This document shows positions 38,461 through 46,187 of a DNA stretch of 64,000 bases, piece by piece. The stretch's first letter is position 1. Every line of letters starts with the position of its first letter. The notes beneath the pieces were generated by a model. It saw nothing but the letters and a program-made list of their open reading frames with translations. It did no database searches and was not told the DNA's origin. The position numbers and the translations under genes were made by a program. The stretch lies in NCBI RefSeq assembly GCF_013033515.1, contig NZ_WQEG01000001.1, positions 186,001-250,000 of the forward strand. The letters are read 5' to 3'. Source of the stretch: Ruegeria sp. HKCCA6707. Its GTDB lineage: Bacteria; Pseudomonadota; Alphaproteobacteria; Rhodobacterales; Rhodobacteraceae.

Positions 38461-39591
38461 TTATAGAGGATCGATGTCGCATTGCGCCCGCTGGGCGTGA
38501 AATTGTGCTTGCCAAGCCTCAAACGTCCCTGCTGAGATCGCATCGCGCATGCCCTGCATAATCTCTTGGAAATAATGGAGATTGTGCCAGGTCAGCAACA
38601 TACCGGCGATCATCTCGTTTGACCGGAAGACATGATGCAGATAGGCGCGAGAGTAACTTGTACAGGCCGGACATGTGCAGTCTTCGTCCAAGGGACGCGG
38701 ATCATCGGCATGGCGCGCGTTTTTGATGTTCACCACACCGCGCCGGGTAAAGACCTGCCCTGTACGCCCCGAACGTGAGGGCAGCACGCAATCCATCATG
38801 TCGATCCCGCGCGCCACGGCGCCGACGATGTCATCGGGTTTGCCAACGCCCATCAGGTAGCGCGGCTTGTCTTTGGGCAAGAAATCAGGCGCATAGTCGA
38901 GACAGTCAAACATGGCCGCCTGCCCTTCACCTACAGCCAAACCGCCCACGGCGTATCCGTCAAAGCCGATCGAGGTCAGGGCCTCGGCGCTTTCTTCGCG
39001 CAGGTCTTGTTCCAGACCGCCTTGCATGATCCCAAAGAGGGCATGGCCCGGTCGATCCCCAAACGCGTCACGAGACCGCTGCGCCCACCGCATTGACAGG
39101 CGCATCGACTCGGTCAGACGGTCCCGGTCGGCAGGCAGCGCCGGGCATTCGTCAAAACACATGACAATGTCAGAGCCCAGCAGACGCTGGATCTCCATCG
39201 AACGCTCGGGCGTCAACTCGTGTTTGGACCCATCGATATGGGATTTGAACGTAACACCTTTCTCGGTGAGCTTGCGCAGCCCGGCCAGAGACATCACCTG
39301 AAAACCGCCAGAATCCGTCAGGATCGGACGGTCCCAGTTCATGAATTTGTGCAGACCGCCCAGCCGGTCGATCCGTTCCGCGGTGGGGCGCAGCATCAGA
39401 TGGTAGGTGTTGCCCAAAAGGATATCCGCACCGGTGGCGCGCACGCTTTCGGGCAGCATGGCTTTGACCGTAGCGGCGGTTCCCACCGGCATGAAGGCGG
39501 GTGTGCGCACCTCACCCCGGGGCGTCTGAATCACACCGGTGCGGGCTTTGCCATCAGTGGCTTTCAGCTCAAAAGAAAAACGGTTTGTCAT
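38461..39591 (-). CDS. tgt: Queuine tRNA-ribosyltransferase
   Basis: This 376-residue enzyme exchanges guanine 34 for a queuine precursor in tRNAs with GUN anticodons, including the tRNA-Asp genes of this window. Visible features are [18 protein letters not shown] (nucleophile/binding region), [43 protein letters not shown] (catalytic Asp) and zinc ligands [18 protein letters not shown]. The ATG at 39591 starts at the family N-terminus; 18 extra in-frame codons upstream are unsupported. It follows the nucleoside hydrolase gene by 63 bp on the same strand. Confidence 0.96.
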   Translation of the reverse strand: MTNRFSFELKATDGKARTGVIQTPRGEVRTPAFMPVGTAATVKAMLPESVRATGADILLGNTYHLMLRPTAERIDRLGGLHKFMNWDRPILTDSGGFQVMSLAGLRKLTEKGVTFKSHIDGSKHELTPERSMEIQRLLGSDIVMCFDECPALPADRDRLTESMRLSMRWAQRSRDAFGDRPGHALFGIMQGGLEQDLREESAEALTSIGFDGYAVGGLAVGEGQAAMFDCLDYAPDFLPKDKPRYLMGVGKPDDIVGAVARGIDMMDCVLPSRSGRTGQVFTRRGVVNIKNARHADDPRPLDEDCTCPACTSYSRAYLHHVFRSNEMIAGMLLTWHNLHYFQEIMQGMRDAISAGTFEAWQAQFHAQRAQCDIDPL

Positions 39592-39654
39592 GAAATGCCT
39601 CGGCGTCACGGAACCGGGCAGCGTTTGCCCGATCTGCCCCGGCATTGCAACCCG

Positions 39655-40566
39655 CTAGGGCAAAGACGCCACGTGCCGGGTGAACAGTTCCACCACCGCA
39701 GGGCCGTCCACGTCGCGGCACACTTGAACCGGCGGATTTGAGGCATCGGGCAGAGTTGCGCCGACACGATCCCCGTCGGTCACCACAGACAACCCGGTTT
39801 CGACCAAATCGAACATATGAGTGTGGCTGCAAGCAATAACCGCGGTTGAATCGTGCAAACCACAGCCGTCGACGCCCACAACCTCTTTGTAGAACCGTAG
39901 GTAGAACTCTGAGATATCGCGGAGGAAGCCGCCCATATCCGGCGAGTGCTGCGCCAAAGCTTCGAAATCCGAGCTTTGGTAGAGGGTCTTCATGGTGGCA
40001 TCCAGCCCGACCAAGACGGTCTTGGGTGGGTTTTGAAACACCGCCTGCGCGGCCCGCGGGTCATTATGGATATTGGCCTCGGCGTGGGCCGAGACATTGC
40101 CGGGTACAAAAACCGCACCCCCCATTATCACCAACCGGCCCAGATTGGACGCAAACTCAGGGTCCAGGCTTAGGGCGTCTGCGATATTGGTCAAGGGCCC
40201 AACGGCACAAATGACCAGTTCATCGCGATGCTCTTGCGCCATCTGCACCAGAAACTCGGCCGCCGGGGTCGCATGGTTTTCGCCGATATCCGGGATCTCG
40301 ACCAGATCCCCAAACCCTTCGGGCCCGTGGACATGGCTGGAAGGGTTATGCTTGGCCTTGCCCCAAGCCGCGCGTGCGCCTTGTGCGACGGGCACTGACA
40401 AGCCCAGACGATGGAGAAGATAACGCGCGTTTCGGCTGGATTGATGGGTATGGGTGTTGCCGAACACGGTGGTGAGCCCCACCAGCTCAAGCTCGGGCGC
40501 GGCTGCCGCATAAGCGATGGCCATCGCGTCATCAATGCCAGGATCGGTGTCGATTATCAGTTTCAT
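39655..40566 (-). CDS. Inosine-uridine preferring nucleoside hydrolase
   Basis: This 303-residue protein has the calcium-binding N-terminal motif KLIIDTDPGIDDAMAIAYA and GLTTVFGNTHTHQSSRNA, VICAVGPLTNIADAL and DLVIMGGAVF-like RLVIMGGAVFVPGNVSAHAEANIHNDP, all family-typical. It hydrolyses the N-glycosidic bond of ribonucleosides for salvage. The specific base preference cannot be read from the sequence. The gene is 63 bp upstream of tgt. Confidence 0.92.
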   Translation of the reverse strand: MKLIIDTDPGIDDAMAIAYAAAAPELELVGLTTVFGNTHTHQSSRNARYLLHRLGLSVPVAQGARAAWGKAKHNPSSHVHGPEGFGDLVEIPDIGENHATPAAEFLVQMAQEHRDELVICAVGPLTNIADALSLDPEFASNLGRLVIMGGAVFVPGNVSAHAEANIHNDPRAAQAVFQNPPKTVLVGLDATMKTLYQSSDFEALAQHSPDMGGFLRDISEFYLRFYKEVVGVDGCGLHDSTAVIACSHTHMFDLVETGLSVVTDGDRVGATLPDASNPPVQVCRDVDGPAVVELFTRHVASLP

Positions 40567-40707
40567 GAGGCCCGGTTACCGCAATCAACAAGGGATGCAA
40601 AGCGGTCACAACCCAAAAATTACGCACCAAAAGCTGAGGTTCAAAGATATGAATACCTGCCCTTTCAATCCATACCAGAGTTGAAAATGGGCGATTCAAT
40701 TCCCACA

Positions 40708-40725
40708 TGTATACTATAGTACACA
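40708..40725. promoter_or_regulatory. Near-perfect palindrome upstream of the SPFH gene
   Basis: TGTATACTATAGTACACA has 9-bp arms with one mismatch and ends 16 bp before the SPFH start codon. It also contains TATACT and TATAGT, possible -10 elements, so binding could overlap the promoter. Confidence 0.45.
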
Positions 40726-40741
40726 ATAAAAGAGGACAGAT

Positions 40742-41632
40742 ATGAACCAAGAACAGATTATCGGACTTCTTACGTCGAACATCGTTTATTTGCTGGCCGC
40801 GGCCTTTATCATCGCGATTATTTTCAAGGGGATAAAGATCGTTCCGCAATCGGAAAAATACGTGGTCGAACGCTTTGGACGGCTGCATTCGGTCTTGGGA
40901 CCCGGCATCAACTTTATCGTGCCGTTTTTGGATGTTGCGCGTCACAAGATCTCGATCCTGGAACGCCAGCTGCCCAACGCGACGCAGGACGCGATCACCA
41001 AGGATAACGTGCTGGTGCAGATCGACACCTCGGTCTTCTACCGCATTTTGGAGCCGGAAAAGACGGTGTATCGTATCCGCGACGTAGACGGCGCGATTGC
41101 CACCACAGTGGCCGGTATCGTGCGGGCCGAGATCGGCAAGATGGATCTGGATGAGGTCCAGTCGAACCGTGCGCAGCTGATCACCCGCATTCAGGAAAGC
41201 GTGGAAACCGCCGTGGACGACTGGGGCATCGAAGTGACCCGCGCCGAGATTCTGGATGTGAACCTGGATCAGGCCACCCGCGACGCGATGCTGCAACAGC
41301 TGAACGCCGAACGCGCCCGCCGTGCGCAGGTGACCGAAGCCGAAGGCCAGAAACGCGCGGTCGAGTTGCAGGCGGATGCCGAGCTGTATGCCGCAGAACA
41401 AACCGCCAAAGCGCGCCGGATCGAGGCCGAGGCCGAAGCTTTTGCCACCGGTGTCGTGGCCAAGGCGATCCAGGACAACGGCCTTGAAGCGGCACAATAT
41501 CAGGTTGCGCTGAAACAGGTCGAAGCTTTGAATGCTTTGGGCAATGGAAATGGCTCGCAAACCATCGTGGTGCCTGCAAATGCGCTTGAAGCATTTGGCA
41601 ATGCGTTCAACATGCTCAAAGGAGGCAAGTAA
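40742..41632 (+). CDS. SPFH/stomatin-like membrane protein (QmcA type)
   Basis: This 296-residue protein has a single N-terminal transmembrane helix (IVYLLAAAFIIAIIF), then an SPFH/band-7 domain: IKIVPQSEKYVVERFGRLHSVLGPGINFIVPFLD and ILDVNLDQATRDAMLQQLNAERARRAQVTEAEGQK, followed by an Ala/Glu coiled coil. It overlaps the downstream NfeD-like gene by 1 nt (TAATG), the common stomatin/NfeD pair. These complexes organise inner-membrane domains and FtsH-linked quality control. No specific substrate is known. Confidence 0.93.
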   Translation: MNQEQIIGLLTSNIVYLLAAAFIIAIIFKGIKIVPQSEKYVVERFGRLHSVLGPGINFIVPFLDVARHKISILERQLPNATQDAITKDNVLVQIDTSVFYRILEPEKTVYRIRDVDGAIATTVAGIVRAEIGKMDLDEVQSNRAQLITRIQESVETAVDDWGIEVTRAEILDVNLDQATRDAMLQQLNAERARRAQVTEAEGQKRAVELQADAELYAAEQTAKARRIEAEAEAFATGVVAKAIQDNGLEAAQYQVALKQVEALNALGNGNGSQTIVVPANALEAFGNAFNMLKGGK

Positions 41633-41910
41633 TGGTGGATCCCTTCTGGCTGACATGGTGGCTGTGGCTGGCCGGAGCGCTGGTTCTGGCCATCGCCGAG
41701 GTCATCCTGCCCGGGTTCATCTTTCTGGGCTTTGCCGTCGGCGCCGCACTGACCGGGCTGCTGCTGTGGATCACGGGGATGACACCTGTTCTGCCGGTGC
41801 TGCTGCTGATCTTTGCGGTTCTGTCTTTGGCCGCATGGCTTGGTCTGCGCCGCATGTTCGCCCTGCCCCATGGTCAGGTAAAGACTTTTAATCACGACAT
41901 TAACGATTGA
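41632..41910 (+). CDS. NfeD-like membrane protein, short form
   Basis: This 92-residue protein is translationally coupled to the SPFH gene. It has two to three hydrophobic helices (LTWWLWLAGALVLAIAEVILPGFIFLGFAVGAALTGLLLW and VLLLIFAVLSLAAWLGL). It lacks the C-terminal soluble OB domain of longer NfeD proteins, so it is the short membrane-only type that usually accompanies QmcA-like stomatins. Confidence 0.85.
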   Translation: MVDPFWLTWWLWLAGALVLAIAEVILPGFIFLGFAVGAALTGLLLWITGMTPVLPVLLLIFAVLSLAAWLGLRRMFALPHGQVKTFNHDIND

Positions 41911-41915
41911 CCTAA

Positions 41916-41978
41916 CGTGGCGCTGTCTTTCGGCGCCACGCCTGCTCTGGACGCTCTGGATGTCTTTCCCTATATAAT
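41916..41978 (+). promoter_or_regulatory. Hairpin after NfeD gene and -10 element before sufT-like gene
   Basis: CGTGGCGC/GCGCCACG (41916-41923 and 41933-41940) is a stable stem without a T-run. A perfect TATAAT lies at 41973-41978, 28 bp before the next start codon, but no good -35 is placed before it. The region may both end the upstream unit and start the next. Confidence 0.4.
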
Positions 41979-42005
41979 CTCTCAGGTAACGGACCCGAGG
42001 CACTT

Positions 42006-42368
42006 ATGACCCACCCCAGCGAACAGTTTGAAGGCAGCCCACTCATTGCGCCATCGACCATCGAACACCCATTGTACGAGCCCGTGGTGGACGCTTGCCG
42101 GACCGTGTTTGACCCGGAGATCCCTGTCAATATCTATGACCTTGGCCTGATCTACACGATCGACATCAGCGCCGAGAACGCCGTCAAAATCATCATGACG
42201 CTAACAGCTCCGGGCTGCCCGGTGGCCGGCGAGATGCCCGGCTGGATCGTCGAAGCCATTGAACCCGTTGCCGGTGTGAAGGAAGTTGATGTTGAACTGA
42301 CATGGGAGCCGCCCTGGGGCATGGAGATGATGTCGGATGAGGCGCGACTTGAACTGGGCTTTATGTAG
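42006..42368 (+). CDS. SufT-like Fe-S assembly protein (MIP18/DUF59)
   Basis: This 120-residue DUF59 protein has VVDACRTVFDPEIPVNIYDLGLIYTIDI, MTLTAPGCPVAGEMPGWI with the conserved Cys, and VDVELTWEPPWGMEMMSDEARLELGFM. Stand-alone proteins of this type (SufT) take part in Fe-S cluster maturation, usually in suf gene clusters. Here the suf operon is not adjacent, but an IscA-like gene lies 0.7 kb downstream on the same strand. Confidence 0.88.
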   Translation: MTHPSEQFEGSPLIAPSTIEHPLYEPVVDACRTVFDPEIPVNIYDLGLIYTIDISAENAVKIIMTLTAPGCPVAGEMPGWIVEAIEPVAGVKEVDVELTWEPPWGMEMMSDEARLELGFM

Positions 42369-42524
42369 CCTCAGAAGTTATCCACAGCAAACCTGATACT
42401 GTCGCAAAACAGTCTCTAAACTGTTACATTCCTTTCAGAATTTCGACACATGTCTTCGCCAAACACATGGCGCGCATCGGCCGTAAACCAGTTCGCTGTC
42501 CCCAACCGGCTGGCCCAGAAATAG

Positions 42525-42558
42525 GGACCGTTCTTGCCCGAGAACGGTCCTTTCTTTT
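42525..42558 (+). terminator. Intrinsic terminator
   Basis: Stem GGACCGTTCT/AGAACGGTCC with a 6-nt loop, then TTTCTTTT. It ends the sufT-like transcript about 160 bp after its stop. A lone DnaA-box sequence, TTATCCACA, is at 42378-42386. Confidence 0.8.
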
Positions 42559-42564
42559 GGCACC

Positions 42565-42894
42565 CTATTTGATATTGCAGTTCGATTTTATCTCGGCTGC
42601 GCGCTTGTCCAACTCGGTGATATAGTCGCCAGACAGCATCTTCAGACGTTTTTGCTCTGTTCCCGTCACCAGCCCCAGCAGCGCACCTGCGGGTGTAATG
42701 GCGATCACGCTTTCGGCCTGTTTCTCTTCTGCATGCGTCTTCTCTGCCGCAATCGCGCGCAAATCACCTTGTGCGGTCGCGCAGTTGACGGGATGACGCG
42801 CATCATTATCTGCCGAGGCAGTGGTGGCAAGGCTGATGCTCAAAGCAACAAGCGCCATACCCGGTCGAAGTGGAAACGATAAAAAAGAGATCAT
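42565..42894 (-). CDS. Small exported protein of unknown function
   Basis: This 109-residue protein has a signal peptide ending ISLATTASA, then DNDARHPVNCATAQGDLRAIAAEKTHAEEKQAESVIAITPAGALLGLVTGTEQKRLKMLSGDYITELDKRAAEIKSNCNIK. Two Cys could pair, and a Gly/Ala-rich hydrophobic stretch (VIAITPAGALLGLVTGT) resembles a glycine-zipper-like segment. The start at 42894 follows GGCAGG. Not recognised; a periplasmic location is expected. Confidence 0.65.
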   Translation of the reverse strand: MISFLSFPLRPGMALVALSISLATTASADNDARHPVNCATAQGDLRAIAAEKTHAEEKQAESVIAITPAGALLGLVTGTEQKRLKMLSGDYITELDKRAAEIKSNCNIK

Positions 42895-43075
42895 TGATAC
42901 CTGCCTTTGGTGAAAAGAGTTCAGTTTTAAGCACAAACTATGGTCACCAATGCGTCTATGGCAAGCTGCAAGACGCTTCCCTCTGGTCACAGTTGGACTA
43001 TCGAGTGCGAACATCCCTTGAGCCAGGCATCAAGGCACCTTAAATTACCATAGTAACGCGAGAACGGAGCATTCC

Positions 43076-43441
43076 ATGTTTGGCATTCCCGGCAAGCAGG
43101 CCGTGACCATAACGCCCAAGGCAGCAGAACAGATTGTCCGACTGATGACGTCGGGTGGTCATGCTGGCCTGCGCATCGGTGTCAAGAAAGGCGGCTGTGC
43201 GGGAATGGAATACACCATGGACTATGTTGATGAGGCTGACCCTCATGACGAAGTGGTGGAACAAGATGGCGCGCGGGTGATGATTGCGCCCATGGCTCAG
43301 ATGTTCCTGTTCGGAACCGAGATCGACTATGAGGTCTCGCTGCTGGAAGCCGGGTTCAAATTTCGCAATCCCAACGTGGTTGACGCCTGCGGCTGCGGCG
43401 AGTCCATCAAGTTCGACGAGTCGATCTCGGCCCAGTCCTAA
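43076..43441 (+). CDS. IscA/SufA-type Fe-S scaffold/carrier
   Basis: This 121-residue HesB/IscA fold protein has the three conserved cluster-binding cysteines: VKKGGCAGMEYTMDY (Cys42) and DACGCGESIKF (CxCG). A-type carriers deliver Fe-S clusters to apoproteins. It stands alone, upstream of tpiA on the same strand and 0.7 kb from the SufT-like gene. Confidence 0.92.
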   Translation: MFGIPGKQAVTITPKAAEQIVRLMTSGGHAGLRIGVKKGGCAGMEYTMDYVDEADPHDEVVEQDGARVMIAPMAQMFLFGTEIDYEVSLLEAGFKFRNPNVVDACGCGESIKFDESISAQS

Positions 43442-43540
43442 ACATCCCGACCATTCGACGCCTGCGCAGACAACTGCAATTGTCAGGTTGGGCGCAGGGT
43501 GGTATCCGGTGCGAAATGCAATCGAACTGGAGGGTCCGCG

Positions 43541-44290
43541 ATGCGGCGTAAGTTGGCGGCTGGCAATTGGAAAATGAACGGTACCGGGGCATCTCTGGCT
43601 GACCTTTCGGAGCTGGCGCAACGCTATCCAGACCCGGCGATTGACCTTCTGATCTGCCCACCCACCACGTTGCTACACAGGGCCGCAGAAGTAACAAAGA
43701 CCTCGGGCGTCGCTATTGGTGGTCAGGATTGCCACGCTGCGCAATCGGGCGCTCATACCGGTGACGTAAGTGCCCAGATGCTCATGGAAGCTGGCGCATC
43801 TTCGGTAATCCTTGGCCATTCCGAGCGTCGTGTCGATCACGGCGAGACTGATGCGGATGTACGCGCCAAGGCCCAAACGGCCATGGAAGCTGGCCTCCAA
43901 TCCATCATCTGCGTCGGTGAAAGCCTGGAACAACGCGAAGCGGCCAATACCTTGGACGTGGTTGGCGGTCAGATGGCGGGGTCCATTCCGGATCAGTCCA
44001 CGGGCGAAAACCTGGTCGTCGCCTACGAGCCGGTTTGGGCCATCGGAACAGGCAAGGTTCCAACTCTGGAGCAGATCGCCGAAGTACATGATTTCATGCG
44101 TACCCTGCTGGAAAAACGGTTTGGCGAAAGCATCGGCCAATCGATCCGCTTGCTGTATGGCGGTTCAGTCAAACCCGGAAACGCTGCCGAAATTTTTGGT
44201 GTGTCCAACGTTGATGGAGCTTTGGTTGGCGGTGCCAGCCTGAAAGCTGCAGATTTTTCGGGTATTATCGACGCATTGGCCGACGCCTAG
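43541..44290 (+). CDS. tpiA: Triose-phosphate isomerase
   Basis: This 249-residue TIM barrel has AAGNWKMNG, HSERR (ILGHSERRVDHGETD), YEPVWAIGTGKVPT with the catalytic Glu, and LYGGSVKPGNAAEIF. It interconverts DHAP and GAP, linking to the two GAPDH genes and tkt in this window. The ATG at 43541 follows GGAGGG by 6 nt and starts with the conserved RRKLAAGNWKMNG. It is convergent with the deaminase gene, 4 bp away. Confidence 0.96.
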   Translation: MRRKLAAGNWKMNGTGASLADLSELAQRYPDPAIDLLICPPTTLLHRAAEVTKTSGVAIGGQDCHAAQSGAHTGDVSAQMLMEAGASSVILGHSERRVDHGETDADVRAKAQTAMEAGLQSIICVGESLEQREAANTLDVVGGQMAGSIPDQSTGENLVVAYEPVWAIGTGKVPTLEQIAEVHDFMRTLLEKRFGESIGQSIRLLYGGSVKPGNAAEIFGVSNVDGALVGGASLKAADFSGIIDALADA

Positions 44291-44294
44291 TCGA

Positions 44295-44741
44295 TCACTC
44301 TGCGATATCTTCTGCCCAAAGCTCGGGCTTCTCGGCGATGAAGCGACGCATGAGTGCGATGCAATCGGGGTCCTCTGCCAGACTGACCTCGACACCGCGC
44401 TGACGCAGGAACTCTTCGTTGCCGCCGAAATTCTGCGTGTCGCCAATTACCACCCGAGGAATACCAAACTGAACAATTGTACCTGCGCACATCATGCACG
44501 GTGACAGAGACGTATAGAGTACCGTGTCACGATAGGTTTTCTGACGCCCTGCTTTGCGCAGCGCGTCCATCTCGCCATGCGCGATTGGATCGCCTTTTTG
44601 CACCCTTTGGTTCCGGCCTTGCGAGACCACCTCTCCGTCGCGCGCAAGGACAGAACCAATCGGGCACCCGCCTTCGTCAAACCCTGCCTGCGCCTCTTCG
44701 AACGCAATACGCAGCAGGTGTTTGTCCAAATCTGTCATCAT
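44295..44741 (-). CDS. Nucleoside/cytosine deaminase family protein
   Basis: This protein of 148 residues has the zinc-dependent deaminase motifs HGEMDAL (HxE) and SPCMMCAGTIVQF (PCxxC). The C-terminal half (VVIGDTQNFGGNEEFLRQRGVEVSLAEDPDCIALMRRFIAEKPELWAEDI) resembles yeast-type cytosine deaminase more than tRNA adenosine deaminase. It probably acts in pyrimidine salvage; the substrate is not proven. AGGAG precedes the ATG at 44741. Confidence 0.83.
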   Translation of the reverse strand: MMTDLDKHLLRIAFEEAQAGFDEGGCPIGSVLARDGEVVSQGRNQRVQKGDPIAHGEMDALRKAGRQKTYRDTVLYTSLSPCMMCAGTIVQFGIPRVVIGDTQNFGGNEEFLRQRGVEVSLAEDPDCIALMRRFIAEKPELWAEDIAE

Positions 44742-44804
44742 GGGGTCAGCTCCTTTCGCAACAAGGTTGCGTTGACCGCAGAACAAACTGTGGCAAGCCG
44801 CCCG

Positions 44805-45116
44805 TCAAGCAAGTTTCATGACGATCATGCCGGATACAATCAGCGCCGCCGCCATCAGTCGCATTGGTGTGACAGCCTCGCCCAGGAATACAGCGCCCAC
44901 AGCAAAAGCTCCGACTGCACCGATACCGGTCCAGATCACATAGGCCGTACCCAGAGGCAGGCTGCGCATCGCCAAGGCCAGCAAACCAAACGAGCCCGCC
45001 ATTGACACGGCCATGATGGCCGTTGGCCACAATCGGCTGAAGCCAGCTGTTTGTTTCATGGCAAAAGCCCAAACAATTTCGAGCAGGCCAGCAAGAAGAA
45101 GATAAATCCAGGGCAT
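44805..45116 (-). CDS. gdx: Guanidinium exporter, SMR family
   Basis: This 103-residue protein has four transmembrane helices and the conserved Glu in helix 1 (MPWIYLLLAGLLEIVWAFAMKQ), with GTAYVIWTGIGAVGAF in helix 3. The Trp-Ile-Tyr start and overall pattern are of the SugE/Gdx branch, which exports guanidinium in exchange for protons, not the multidrug EmrE branch. Two ACGA-loop hairpins directly upstream form a guanidine-II riboswitch, which independently supports the Gdx assignment. It works as a homodimer in the inner membrane. Confidence 0.92.
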   Translation of the reverse strand: MPWIYLLLAGLLEIVWAFAMKQTAGFSRLWPTAIMAVSMAGSFGLLALAMRSLPLGTAYVIWTGIGAVGAFAVGAVFLGEAVTPMRLMAAALIVSGMIVMKLA

Positions 45117-45133
45117 AGAACGACCTCATCTAT

Positions 45134-45185
45134 TATCGGGTCGTCCCGATACTTGTCCCATGGTTGGGGAGGTCGTCCTCACCCC
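45134..45185 (-). promoter_or_regulatory. Guanidine-II (mini-ykkC) riboswitch before gdx
   Basis: On the minus strand two consecutive hairpins each carry an ACGA tetraloop. The first (45185-45166) is GGGGTGAGG-ACGA-CCTCCCC with a bulged T. The second (45151-45134) is TATCGGG-ACGA-CCCGATA, a perfect 7-bp stem. They are separated by 14 nt, and the Shine-Dalgarno GAGG (45124-45127) follows the second hairpin, 7 nt before the gdx ATG. Two ACGR-loop hairpins upstream of an SMR gene is the defining layout of the guanidine-II class. Confidence 0.88.
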
Positions 45186-45307
45186 AGAACGTAAGCGATC
45201 TTGCGTGTTCTTCAAGAGAGACGGACGCGTGTCATTCTATTGAGACCTTCTTGTGTCACCATTTCCCAACCCAACAGCGGAACGGTTATGAGGATGAGGA
45301 CATTCGG

Positions 45308-46138
45308 ATGAAAGTCGAGAAGCATTCAAAGCCGAAGACATGCGTGATCTGTATGAAATGGGGCGACGCTTTTGGCCCGGACTACGTCAATATGCTGTTT
45401 GGGGCGGTCCAAGACCACTTGCAGTTGGAACATGACTTTCTTTGCATAACCGATAACCCCCACGGCTTGGATCAGGGTATTCTCACCTATCCCTTAAGCT
45501 TTCCTCAACTCGAGCGTCAGGACTGGACCCATGGGAAATGGCCCAAGTTGCTGATGTTCAACCGAGACATTGTCGCCGACTACGATACTGCGTTGTTTCT
45601 GGATCTGGATCTGTTGATCACCGGTGATCTTGCCCCCCTGCTGACGCTCGTTCAGGACCAGGGTGGGCTTTTCCTGATGCCGAAGTTTCGCGGGTTTGTC
45701 TGGCGCATGATACCGGCGGTCCTCTGGGATCGTGCGCCGTGGTTGATGAACAAGGTGACGCGCGGAAACTCGTCCATCGTCGGGTTCATCCCGTCCGAAC
45801 AGTTTCACCTCTTTGACCAGTTCGACGGCCGCACGGCGCTGCCGAAATACGACAATGATCAGAACTATATTTCAGCACGTGCGTTCAGCCGAAAATGTTA
45901 CCCGAAAAACTGGTGCGTGGGGATCATTCACCTTGTGCACTATTGGCCATTCGGCCTGATATTTCGGCGGTACAAACACCGCCCGAGGCGCCCGAAAATC
46001 GTGATCTTCAACGGTGATCCAAAACCGGTTGAACTGGTCAATGACAAGATAGGCTATTGGGGCAGCCGCCGCCGTCGCGCCCATGGTGGGATCAGCTGGG
46101 TGGCGGAATACCTCAAGAAATACGGGTATTCTCACTAA
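45308..46138 (+). CDS. Glycosyltransferase-like protein
   Basis: This protein of 276 residues has CVICMKWGDAFGPDYVNMLFGAVQDHL at the N-terminus and a DxD-type metal motif in TALFLDLDLLITGDLAPLL, as in GT-A fold (GT8-like) enzymes. HGKWPKLLMFN and GNSSIVGFIP also fit. No membrane span. The start at 45308 follows GAGGAC; an upstream open extension of 48 codons runs through the gdx riboswitch region and is not used. Donor and acceptor unknown; neighbours do not suggest a polysaccharide cluster. Confidence 0.75.
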   Translation: MKVEKHSKPKTCVICMKWGDAFGPDYVNMLFGAVQDHLQLEHDFLCITDNPHGLDQGILTYPLSFPQLERQDWTHGKWPKLLMFNRDIVADYDTALFLDLDLLITGDLAPLLTLVQDQGGLFLMPKFRGFVWRMIPAVLWDRAPWLMNKVTRGNSSIVGFIPSEQFHLFDQFDGRTALPKYDNDQNYISARAFSRKCYPKNWCVGIIHLVHYWPFGLIFRRYKHRPRRPKIVIFNGDPKPVELVNDKIGYWGSRRRRAHGGISWVAEYLKKYGYSH

Positions 46139-46143
46139 ACCGG

Positions 46144-46181
46144 AAAAAAGGTTTGCCGGGCCGCGAAGCCAGCCCGGCAAA
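46144..46181 (-). terminator. Intrinsic terminator after dctM
   Basis: On the minus strand a 9-bp stem TTTGCCGGG/CCCGGCAAA is followed by CCTTTTTT. It ends the dct transcript. Confidence 0.8.
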
Positions 46182-46187
46182 GAGTGT

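Noticed and set aside
42378..42386. DnaA box TTATCCACA
   Set aside because: A single box without an AT-rich element, clustered copies or origin-linked genes. Probably chance.
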